This document shows, in pieces, positions 1 through 6,569 of a DNA stretch of 29,980 bases. The notes below the pieces were generated by a model. That model had not been told where the DNA came from. It did no database searches and saw nothing but the letters and a program-made list of their open reading frames with translations. Both the position numbers and the translations under genes were made by a program. Source of the DNA: an uncultured Eubacteriales bacterium. Lineage in GTDB: Bacteria; Bacillota; Clostridia; Oscillospirales; Oscillospiraceae. The stretch's first letter is position 1. Each line of letters begins with the position of its first letter. Where the stretch lies: contig URCB01000020.1 of assembly GCA_900546255.1 (NCBI GenBank), positions 1-29,980 on the forward strand, in the 5' to 3' direction.

Positions 1-1083
<1,083 letters not shown>

Positions 1084-1344
1084 GAAACAGGACTCCCTTC
1101 GGAAAAAACAGCGGGGAACGGCGTCCCCTGCCAATGATTTCTTTTTATCTTACCATATTCCCAAAGAAAACGCACGGGATTTTTTGGGTTCGGGGGATTT
1201 TTTTGCGGCGGGCGGGGTGGGCCGCCGGGGTAAGGGAAACGGGAAGAAATTTTTTTGGAAATGGTGCAAGAAAGGGGCGGGGTGGCGACATATAGGAAGT
1301 AGAAGGGGCTTTTTTGGGGCCCGCGCTGAAAAAATAAAAAATTT
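1084..1344. other. Intergenic region with no gene seen
   Basis: This divergent gap has A/T-runs alternating with G-runs and holds no convincing frame on either strand. It should carry the promoter of the minus-strand membrane protein gene, but I could not find a good -35/-10 pair for it. Nothing else was recognised. Confidence 0.5.
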
Positions 1345-1387
1345 TTGTGAAATTCTGTCACAAATTGGGGGGCTCGTGCGTTATACT
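1345..1387 (+). promoter_or_regulatory. Promoter with inverted-repeat operator
   Basis: TTGTGA (1345-1350) and TCACAA (1358-1363) form a perfect 6-bp inverted repeat with a 7-base centre. It sits upstream of a -10-like TATACT (1382-1387) and covers the place where a -35 would be, although no good -35 hexamer is visible. The half sites resemble those of Rex (TTGTGA-TCACAA type) and CRP/FNR regulators, but the spacing is one base longer than the usual Rex site. It would drive the small ORF and the lipoprotein gene at 1640. The operator reading is inference. Confidence 0.4.
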
Positions 1388-1451
1388 CTATAGAAAGCGT
1401 TTCCCGAAGAAAGGAGGCCCCCCAAAGGGGAACCTCCCCCTGGTCCTGGCC

Positions 1452-1613
1452 ATGCTGGCCGTCGCCCTGGTGTTCGTGGGGGCCACCCACGGGTGGGTAC
1501 CTGCCCTGTCCCAGAGGGAGGGATCGCTGGATGTGTCGGCCGCCTCCCTGTTGGGGTGGTGCATCGGCCTGTCCGGCCTGACCCTGGCCCGCCGGAGAAA
1601 ACCACGCCCATAA
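1452..1613 (+). CDS. Small membrane protein, start uncertain
   Basis: The frame is open from 1347 to the TAA at 1611-1613 and encodes two hydrophobic stretches (LAVALVFVGATHGWVPAL and AASLLGWCIGLSGLTLA) followed by a basic end (RRRKPRP), a typical two-helix small membrane protein. The first ATG of the hydrophobic part is at 1452. A strong AAAGGAGG is present at 1410-1417 but has no start codon at normal distance, and it can pair with CCTCC at 1434-1438 in a hairpin, so translation may begin at a non-ATG codon or be hindered. It ends 26 bases before the lipoprotein gene and is probably in its operon. Reality of the gene is moderately likely. Confidence 0.4.
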   Translation: MLAVALVFVGATHGWVPALSQREGSLDVSAASLLGWCIGLSGLTLARRRKPRP

Positions 1614-1639
1614 GCACATCCTGAAAGGAGGTTCTTCCC

Positions 1640-2302
1640 ATGAACGGTTCCCTTCCCCTGGCCCTCTGCCTGACAGCCGCCCTCCTGCTCTCCGGCTGCC
1701 AGGGGAACCCTGCCGCCCAAAGTGCGGAGGACACCCCGGTCGAAGAATCCCTGGGCACCTATTACGAGGAAGCGACGGAGCAGGCGGAGGCGCCCGATGA
1801 CCCCGTGCTGGCGGTCTACAAGGACCAGACCGTGCTGCGGTCGGTGGTGGACTACCAAAAGCAGACCCAGGCCGCCCTGGCCGGGGTGGACCCCGCCACC
1901 CTCTCGGACCGGGAGGTGGTAGACGACCTGCTGAAAAACGCCCTTCTCTTAGAGGAGGCGGAGGCCCGGGGCCTCACCCCCACCCAGGAGGAGATCGAGC
2001 AGTATCTTCAGGAGACGGTGTACACCGCCTATGAACTTCCGGAGGGGAAGGCGCAGATCGACACCTACTGCGCCAGTGCCGGGATCTCCTTGGAAGAATA
2101 CGTGGCAGACCTTCGAGGGCAGGCCCCCCGCTTCCTGGCCAAGGCGAAGCTGAAAGAGGTCGTGATGGAGGAATACTGCCAGGCCCACGGCCTGCCCTAT
2201 GACCGTATGAACCCGCCCCAGGAAGCCCAGGAGGCGGTGGAGGCCTACCGAGATCAGCTCCTGGCCGACCACCAGGGGGAGATCACCTACTATCTCCCCT
2301 GA
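1640..2302 (+). CDS. Lipoprotein with SurA-N/trigger-factor-like domain
   Basis: A 220-residue secreted lipoprotein. The N-terminus is a signal peptide ending in the lipobox LLSGC (Cys20), so it should be lipid-anchored outside the membrane. After an acidic linker (residues about 25-55) comes a helical segment resembling the SurA/PrsA N-terminal chaperone region: VDDLLKNALLLEEAEARGLTPTQEE, in which the second half starts the usual helix hairpin. No rotamase (parvulin) domain follows, so it looks like a chaperone-only relative. Start at 1640 is supported by AAAGGAGG at 1624. The SurA-N resemblance is by pattern and moderately sure; the client is unknown. Confidence 0.72.
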   Translation: MNGSLPLALCLTAALLLSGCQGNPAAQSAEDTPVEESLGTYYEEATEQAEAPDDPVLAVYKDQTVLRSVVDYQKQTQAALAGVDPATLSDREVVDDLLKNALLLEEAEARGLTPTQEEIEQYLQETVYTAYELPEGKAQIDTYCASAGISLEEYVADLRGQAPRFLAKAKLKEVVMEEYCQAHGLPYDRMNPPQEAQEAVEAYRDQLLADHQGEITYYLP

Positions 2303-2327
2303 ACCCCAAGCCTTTTATCCAAGAAGA

Positions 2328-2370
2328 ACAAATCCCAGGGAGAAGACCTCCTTTGGGTTTGTCGTTTTTT
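2328..2370 (+). terminator. Rho-independent terminator of the 1640 lipoprotein gene
   Basis: An imperfect stem pairs ACAAATCCCA (2328-2337) and GGGAG with CTCC and TTTGGGTTTGT (to 2361), followed shortly by TTTTTT (2365-2370). The position just after the stop codon and the T-tract support termination on the plus strand. Confidence 0.6.
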
Positions 2371-2380
2371 CTAAATTCTC

Positions 2381-2409
2381 TTGCCCTTTTCCGGTTTCTG
2401 TGGTACATT
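2381..2409 (+). promoter_or_regulatory. Sigma-A promoter of the duplicated lipoprotein genes
   Basis: TTGCCC (2381-2386) and TACATT (2404-2409) are separated by 17 bases, after the preceding terminator and about 45 bases upstream of the first lipoprotein start. It probably serves both lipoprotein copies and the DUF2007-like gene. Confidence 0.55.
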
Positions 2410-2452
2410 GACCTTACCAAAGGCCCTCTATTGACGAAAGGAGGAACCTCCC

Positions 2453-2812
2453 ATGAAACGATGCAGATTCCCCTTGCTCCTGGCCTTGCTTCTTGCCGCT
2501 ACCTTGGGCTTAGCTAGCTGCCAGGACGACCAATCGGAGACCACCGGCGGCGAGATCGGTTTCACCGGAACCTTAACCAGTCTGGAGAGCGACTACGCTG
2601 TGGTCTCCTTGGACAAAACCGTGGATGTTGGGGAGATCCGGTTCTCCGCCGGCTCTGACCTCCGCTTCCCGGTGGATGAGGCCATCCAGCAATTCGTGGC
2701 AGAGGACGGCATCCAAGTTGGGGATGCGGTGGTCGGTTGTTTCCTCGATGACACAGTGGAAGCAGGAAATCCCCCCACCGTTCAGGTGGTGGATTTCGCC
2801 CTGGACCAGTGA
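2453..2812 (+). CDS. Lipoprotein, truncated first copy of a tandem pair
   Basis: A 119-residue lipoprotein with signal peptide MKRCRFPLLLAL and lipobox ending at Cys23 (LASC). The mature part matches the second copy at 2965: GGEIGFTGTLTSLE corresponds to GGEIGMDGVIQSLE, SDLRFPVDE to SDLRFPIDE, and VGDAVVGCFLDDTVEAG to VGDLVGGCFLSDTVEAG. The frame ends in TGA at 2810-2812, exactly where the second copy has TGG (Trp). The C-terminal half is missing except for an in-frame remnant. The family is unknown to me; the fold looks like a small beta-rich secreted domain. It may still be a stable short protein because the repeated N-terminal domain is complete. Ribosome binding site GGAGG is 12 bases upstream of the ATG. 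Confidence 0.75.
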   Translation: MKRCRFPLLLALLLAATLGLASCQDDQSETTGGEIGFTGTLTSLESDYAVVSLDKTVDVGEIRFSAGSDLRFPVDEAIQQFVAEDGIQVGDAVVGCFLDDTVEAGNPPTVQVVDFALDQ

Positions 2813-2923
2813 TCCCACCACCTCTCCTTTGACTGCGCCCGGGACCTGATCCCCGGAGACCCCGTCCAGGTCACCGCCTTCCGCTGGCAGCAGGTGGCAG
2901 ATCCCTACCCTGACTACGAGTGA
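2813..2923 (+). pseudogene. In-frame 3' remnant of the first lipoprotein copy
   Basis: Downstream of the TGA at 2810 the same reading frame continues through LSFDCARDLIPGDPVQVTAF to a second TGA at 2921-2923. This is nearly identical, in DNA as well as protein, to the C-terminal 35 or so residues of the second copy. Relative to that copy about 147 bases (49 codons, in frame) are missing right after the stop. Without the TGA the gene would encode about 156 residues. It has no start codon or ribosome binding site of its own, so I call it a remnant. Confidence 0.75.
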
Positions 2924-2964
2924 CCCTATCAGAGACACCCCTGTTTAGAAAGGAGGAACCACCT

Positions 2965-3594
2965 ATGAAACGATGCAGATTCCCCCTTCTTTTGGCCCTG
3001 GTCCTGGCCGCTGCCCTGGGGTTGGCGGGCTGTCAGAAGGAGAACCCCTCGGAAGCCGACATCACCGAAGGCGGCGAGATCGGCATGGACGGCGTGATCC
3101 AAAGCCTGGAGGACGGCTACGTCACCGTGACCCTCACCCGGGACGTGGAATGCAACGGAAATTTCTTCCCGGAGGGTTCCGACCTCCGCTTCCCCATCGA
3201 CGAACCCATCCAGGAGAAGTTGGCCCTAGAGGACATCCAGGTGGGGGACCTGGTGGGCGGCTGCTTCCTCAGCGACACGGTGGAAGCGGGCGATCCCCCC
3301 ACCGTCTGGGTGGTGAGCTTCGGCCTGGAGAACTGGACCATGACCGGGGAGCTTCTGGACTACAGCGAGGACTTCTTCCTGGTGAGGCCCCTTTACCCCG
3401 ACTGGGTGGTCCAGGAGGCGGAGGAGGTCTATGTCTCCCGTACCGGCACCCACTACGGCACCGACGTGGAGGACCCCACGGTGGGCATGTACCTCTCCTT
3501 TGACTGCGCCCGGGACCTGATCCCCGGGGACCCCGTCCAGGTTACCGCCTTCCGCTGGCAGCAGGTGGCCGACCCCTATCCTGACTACGAGTGA
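2965..3594 (+). CDS. Lipoprotein, full-length second copy of a tandem pair
   Basis: A 209-residue lipoprotein with signal peptide and lipobox LAGC (Cys23), so it should be anchored on the outer face of the membrane. The mature region starts acidic and has two parts. Residues about 35-120 correspond to the first copy (EGGEIGMDGVIQSLE to PPTVWVVSF). Residues about 125-209 contain WTMTGELLDYSEDFFLV and LSFDCARDLIPGDPVQVTAF, which looks like a second, related beta-rich repeat. I do not recognise a named family. The ATG at 2965 has GAAAGGAGG 9 bases upstream; the in-frame ATG-free extension to 2920 overlaps the remnant of copy 1 and is not used. Confidence 0.8.
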   Translation: MKRCRFPLLLALVLAAALGLAGCQKENPSEADITEGGEIGMDGVIQSLEDGYVTVTLTRDVECNGNFFPEGSDLRFPIDEPIQEKLALEDIQVGDLVGGCFLSDTVEAGDPPTVWVVSFGLENWTMTGELLDYSEDFFLVRPLYPDWVVQEAEEVYVSRTGTHYGTDVEDPTVGMYLSFDCARDLIPGDPVQVTAFRWQQVADPYPDYE

Positions 3595-3631
3595 CCCTAT
3601 CAGAGACACCCTGTTTAGAAAGGAGATTCGT

Positions 3632-3901
3632 ATGCTTACCCCCCTGAACCGCGCCCAGCTGGCGGCGGTGTTCCAGCAGGACCGCTGTCAGGAGATCGTC
3701 CGTATCCTGGACCAGCACAACATCCCCTCCCAGGTGCGCACCATGGACCGGACTTCCCCCTCGGTGTTCTCCATGGGCACCCGGGAGCGCAGCGGCGCCC
3801 TTTTCCAGGACCCCGCCCAGAGCTGGTAGTACGTCATCTACGTGGCCAGGAAGGACCTGGAAACCGCCCGCGCCCTCACCGGGTTGGATGGAATCCGGTA
3901 G
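3632..3901 (+). pseudogene. DUF2007-like signal-transducing protein gene with in-frame TAG
   Basis: The frame starts at ATG 3632 after AAAGGAG and reads MLTPLNRAQLAAVFQQDRCQ, then ILDQHNIPSQVRTMDR, the pattern of short DUF2007-type proteins (a ferredoxin-like domain of about 70-90 residues). TAG at 3827-3829 stops it after 65 residues at ...DPAQSW. The same frame continues with YVIYVARKDLETARALTG to a TAG at 3899-3901, which is the usual C-terminal strand and helix of the family. One substitution, for example GAG to TAG, explains the break. As it stands the product lacks its last beta strand and helix and is probably inactive unless the stop is a sequence error or is suppressed. It shares the transcript of the lipoprotein genes. 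Confidence 0.7.
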
Positions 3902-3941
3902 AGGGACAGGAAAGATTTAATACACCATACAAGAAGTGTAC

Positions 3942-3979
3942 AAAGGCCCCCCGGGAACGGTTGTTCCTGGGGGGGCTTT
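3942..3979. terminator. Bidirectional-type terminator hairpin
   Basis: AAAGGCCCCCCGGGAAC pairs with GTTCCTGGGGGGGCTTT around a short GGTT loop, with A and T runs flanking the stem. It ends the lipoprotein/DUF2007 transcript. Its right arm overlaps the -35 of the next promoter. Confidence 0.7.
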
Positions 3980-3989
3980 GTGGTATACT
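3961..3989 (+). promoter_or_regulatory. Sigma-A promoter of the DUF1836-tatD-radical SAM operon
   Basis: TTGTTC (3961-3966), a 17-base spacer and TATACT (3984-3989). The -35 lies inside the descending arm of the terminator hairpin, so terminator and promoter are packed together. Transcription would start near 3996, about 75 bases before the DUF1836 gene. Confidence 0.6.
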
Positions 3990-4072
3990 ATAGCAGGAAA
4001 ACGGGGCGCGGCTGTCCCGGTCCCATTCCCCCCAGCGCCAGGGCCCTTCCGGGCCGGAAAGAGAGAGACACC

Positions 4073-4717
4073 ATGCCCTACGACAAAGAACTCATCACCC
4101 ACAAGCTCATCCGGTGGGAGGAGTACTTAAACCATTACAAACTCCCCGCTTGGAAGGAGCTGCCGGACATCGGCCTGTATATGGACCAGGTCATTGCCCT
4201 GCTGGCCCAGTACCTGGACTTCATCCCCGTGGAGGACCAGAAGGACAAGCCGGTGACCCCCACCACCATCAACAACTACGTCCGGCTGAAGGTGATGCCC
4301 GCCCCGGAGAAGCGGCGGTATTACCGGGTCCACATCGCCTTCCTGATCATGATCTTCACCCTGAAGCAGGGCATCAGCATCGGCAGCCTGCAGAAGCTGC
4401 TCCCCTCGCCCACCGACGAGGAGGGGGTGGTGGCGGCCTTCTACACCAACTACATCCAGCAGGTGCGGGAGATCGGCAGCTTCTACACCGCCCAGACCCG
4501 GGCGGCCGTCCAGGACATTTTGGACCCCCAGGTCACCGACCAGGGGCTGGTGGAGAAGTTCCTCATCCAGAGCATTCTCCAGGCGGGGTTCTCCCGGATT
4601 CTGGCGGAGAAGATCCTCCACCTCCGGGACGCCGACCCGGCGGCCGTTCTGGCCCAGGAGACCATCCGAGACCACCAGGGCCGCCACCCCATGGATGCCC
4701 CGGAAGAGGAGGACTGA
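4073..4717 (+). CDS. DUF1836 domain-containing protein, probable MerR-like regulator
   Basis: A 214-residue cytoplasmic protein starting MPYDKELITH. The segment WKELPDIGLYMDQVIALLAQ, then VTPTTINNYVRLKVMPAPEK, and RRYYRVHIAFLIMIFTLKQ is the DUF1836 pattern, in which a MerR-like winged helix (T-x-x-T-I-N-N-Y-V) is followed by a helical domain. Proteins of this family are known from Bacillota but lack a defined regulon. The ATG at 4073 is preceded by a weak purine-rich site (AAAGAGAGAG); an open extension to 3980 would overlap the promoter and is rejected. It lies three bases before tatD and is presumably cotranscribed. DNA binding is inference from the fold. Confidence 0.82.
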   Translation: MPYDKELITHKLIRWEEYLNHYKLPAWKELPDIGLYMDQVIALLAQYLDFIPVEDQKDKPVTPTTINNYVRLKVMPAPEKRRYYRVHIAFLIMIFTLKQGISIGSLQKLLPSPTDEEGVVAAFYTNYIQQVREIGSFYTAQTRAAVQDILDPQVTDQGLVEKFLIQSILQAGFSRILAEKILHLRDADPAAVLAQETIRDHQGRHPMDAPEEED

Positions 4718-4720
4718 CCC

Positions 4721-5524
4721 ATGCTGTTTGACACCCATGCCCACTACTATTCAGAGGCCTTTGACCCCGACCGGGACGAGGTCTTGTCCGCCCTCCCCGC
4801 TGCGGGGGTGGGGCTGGTGCTGTGCCCCGGGTGCGATTTGCCCACCTCCCGCCAGTCCATCGACTTGGCGGAGCGGTACCCCCACGTCTACGCCGCCGCG
4901 GGGGTCCACCCCGAGGATGCCCTGGGCCTGCCGGCGGACTGGCTGGACCAGGTGGCGGCCATGACCCGCCACCCCAAGGTGAAGGCCATCGGGGAGATCG
5001 GCCTGGACTACTACTGGAAGGAGGTCCCCCGGGACCTGCAAAAGGAGGTCTTTCGGGCCCAGCTCCAGTTGGCCCGGGACTTGGACCTCCCCGTCATCGT
5101 CCACGACCGGGAGGCCCACGCCGACTGCCTGGCCATGGTGAAGGAGTTCCCCGGGGTGCGGGGGGTGTTCCACTGCTACTCCGGCTCGGCGGAGGACGCC
5201 AAGACCCTGGTGAAGCTGGGCTGGCACCTGTCCTTCACCGGCACCATTACCTTTAAGAACGCCCGGAAGGCCCCGGAGGTCATCGCCGCCGTCCCCCTGG
5301 AGCGGATCATGGTGGAGACCGACGCCCCCTACATGGCCCCCACCCCCTTCCGGGGCAAGCGGTGCGACTCCCGGTACGTCTACCGCATGGCGGAGACCAT
5401 CGCGGACATCAAGGGCCTCACCCGCCAGGAAGTGGAGGAAGCCACCACGGCAACCGGGAAGAAACTGTTCGGCATCCCCGACGGGGAGGCCGAAGCCCAG
5501 CCTACAAGGGAGATGGTTTTATGA
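4721..5524 (+). CDS. tatD: TatD family metal-dependent hydrolase (DNase)
   Basis: 267 residues, the normal length for TatD/YcfH-type TIM-barrel metallohydrolases. Metal ligands and signatures are all in place: DTHAH at residues 4-8, the GEIGLDYYW segment with its Glu, IVHDREA, VFHCYSG, and ETDAPYM near the C-terminus with the last Asp. The family contains 3'-5' exonucleases and D-aminoacyl-tRNA deacylase-like members and acts in the cytoplasm on DNA/RNA repair or quality control; the exact substrate here is not known. Its stop overlaps the start of the next gene (ATGA), indicating translational coupling with the radical SAM protein. Confidence 0.92.
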   Translation: MLFDTHAHYYSEAFDPDRDEVLSALPAAGVGLVLCPGCDLPTSRQSIDLAERYPHVYAAAGVHPEDALGLPADWLDQVAAMTRHPKVKAIGEIGLDYYWKEVPRDLQKEVFRAQLQLARDLDLPVIVHDREAHADCLAMVKEFPGVRGVFHCYSGSAEDAKTLVKLGWHLSFTGTITFKNARKAPEVIAAVPLERIMVETDAPYMAPTPFRGKRCDSRYVYRMAETIADIKGLTRQEVEEATTATGKKLFGIPDGEAEAQPTREMVL

Positions 5525-6135
5525 AGGGCGACATCATCACTTACGACTACTACGGCAGCCTGTACATCAACATGACCAACCGCTGCGACTGCCACTGCGT
5601 CTTCTGCATCCGGGACCAGGATGCCTCTGCCCTGGGGGGCCTGTGGCTCCAGGAGGAGCCCACGAAGGAGGCCGTCCTGGAAGAGATCCTGGCCCAGGAC
5701 CTCACCCCCTATGCCGAGATTGTCTTTTGCGGCTACGGGGAGCCCACCTGCCGGGCCGACGATCTGTTCTGGATCTGCGACCAGCTCCACGCCGCCGGCC
5801 GGGCCGACCTGCCCCCCATCCGGCTGAACACCAACGGCCACGGCAGCCTCATCAACCACCGGGACATCACCCCGGAACTGGCGGGGCGGCTGGACGCGGT
5901 GTCCGTCTCCCTCAACGGGTCGGACCAGGAGGAGTACCTCCGCCTCACCCGCCCCGGCGCCGGGGAGAAGGGCTGGCAGGCCATGCTGGACTTCGTCCGG
6001 GGGGCGGCCCGGTATGTGCCCAAGGTGATGGTCTCCATCGTGGACTACGACAAGAGCCCCCAGGAGATCGAGGCCTGCCGGAAGCTGGCCGAGGACCTGG
6101 GCGCCATCTTCCGGGTGCGGCCCTTTGCGGGGTGA
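5521..6135 (+). CDS. TatD-associated radical SAM protein
   Basis: 204 residues. The start overlaps the tatD stop by four bases. Near residues 20-28 is NRCDCHCVFC, giving the radical SAM CxxxCxxC that holds the [4Fe-4S] cluster, followed by FCGYGEPT (the GGE-like SAM-binding motif) and LNTNGHG. This is the short radical SAM family known to occur next to tatD. It is shorter than a full radical SAM barrel and carries no auxiliary cluster domain. The reaction is not known; the conserved pairing suggests a joint role in modification or repair of a nucleic-acid-linked substrate, which is inference. It is probably the last gene of the operon. Confidence 0.9.
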   Translation: MKGDIITYDYYGSLYINMTNRCDCHCVFCIRDQDASALGGLWLQEEPTKEAVLEEILAQDLTPYAEIVFCGYGEPTCRADDLFWICDQLHAAGRADLPPIRLNTNGHGSLINHRDITPELAGRLDAVSVSLNGSDQEEYLRLTRPGAGEKGWQAMLDFVRGAARYVPKVMVSIVDYDKSPQEIEACRKLAEDLGAIFRVRPFAG

Positions 6136-6208
6136 AACGGGAGAAATATTGTGCAATACCGCTAATTTCCTGCGAAATAAATGGGAGATATCTTGCCTTT
6201 TTGCTTTC

Positions 6209-6238
6209 TTGACAAGGCCTTGCCTTGTCCCGTATAAT
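6209..6238 (+). promoter_or_regulatory. Consensus sigma-A promoter with palindromic spacer
   Basis: TTGACA (6209-6214), 18 bases, TATAAT (6233-6238): both hexamers are perfect. The spacer region contains a perfect inverted repeat, GACAAGG (6211-6217) and CCTTGTC (6223-6229), centred on CCTTG. A protein bound here would block RNA polymerase, so a repressor site is likely. The start point would be near 6245, at the first stem of the lysine riboswitch. Confidence 0.85.
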
Positions 6239-6246
6239 GAAGAGCA

Positions 6247-6451
6247 ATGATAGAGGCGCGGCATACATCAGTACCCTCCGCCCACCGGCAGGTTACCGGG
6301 GAGGGGAAAGGGAAGGCCGCCGAAGGGTCCCCTCCGTTGCCTGGCGGGAGGATGCCTGGGCCGTCAGAGAATATCTGACGGACTGCCATTGAGATACAAT
6401 GGAGCGCTTGCCGATGACAGCAGCGCTTAAGGTTCGATGGAGCGCTATCAT
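6247..6451 (+). promoter_or_regulatory. Lysine riboswitch (L-box) aptamer
   Basis: The leader carries the hallmark sequences of the lysine riboswitch in order: GATAGAGGCGCG at 6249, CAGTACC at 6269, GGAAGGCCGCCGAAGG at 6311, and GCCTGGGCCGTCAG at 6354, followed by further stems. The closing stem P1 is visible as ATGATAG (6247-6253) pairing with CTATCAT (6445-6451), giving an aptamer of about 205 nt, the usual size. These match the order and spacing in the Bacillus lysC leader. Lysine binding would stabilise P1. It controls the ABC transporter that starts at 6570, which indicates lysine as the substrate. Confidence 0.92.
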
Positions 6452-6531
6452 GGTAAAACCAAGGGACCCCCGTTTCGTCCCGCTTTCTATTGTTTTTTAC
6501 CATGGATCCGCTTCGGGTCCATGGTTTTTTT
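6450..6531 (+). terminator. Riboswitch expression platform: antiterminator and terminator
   Basis: The terminator is ACCATGGATCC (6499-6509), loop GCTTC, GGGTCCATGGT (6515-6525) and a run of seven T to 6531; one G-U pair occurs in an 11-bp stem. The alternative pairing is CATGGTAAAA (6449-6458), which overlaps the 3' strand of P1, with TTTTACCATG (6495-6504), which takes up the 5' arm of the terminator. With lysine bound, P1 forms, the antiterminator cannot, and transcription stops; without lysine the transporter is made. Confidence 0.88.
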
Positions 6532-6569
6532 CTTGAAAAAACCAAAATCAAAAGAAAAGAGGAGACACC

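Larger units (their letters stand above)
2443..3625 (+). repeat. Tandem duplication of a lipoprotein gene
   Basis: Copy 1 spans about 2443-2955 and copy 2 about 2951-3625. Both begin with a GAAAGGAGGAACC-type ribosome binding site and ATGAAACGATGCAGATTCCC, and both end with the same trailer, GAGTGACCCTATCAGAGACA and then TGTTTAGAAAGGAG. Similarity is uneven: the two 3' segments (2822-2955 and 3493-3625) differ at only a handful of positions, while the middle of the coding regions has diverged a good deal. Copy 1 lacks about 147 bases present in copy 2 at 3340-3490. Confidence 0.85.
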
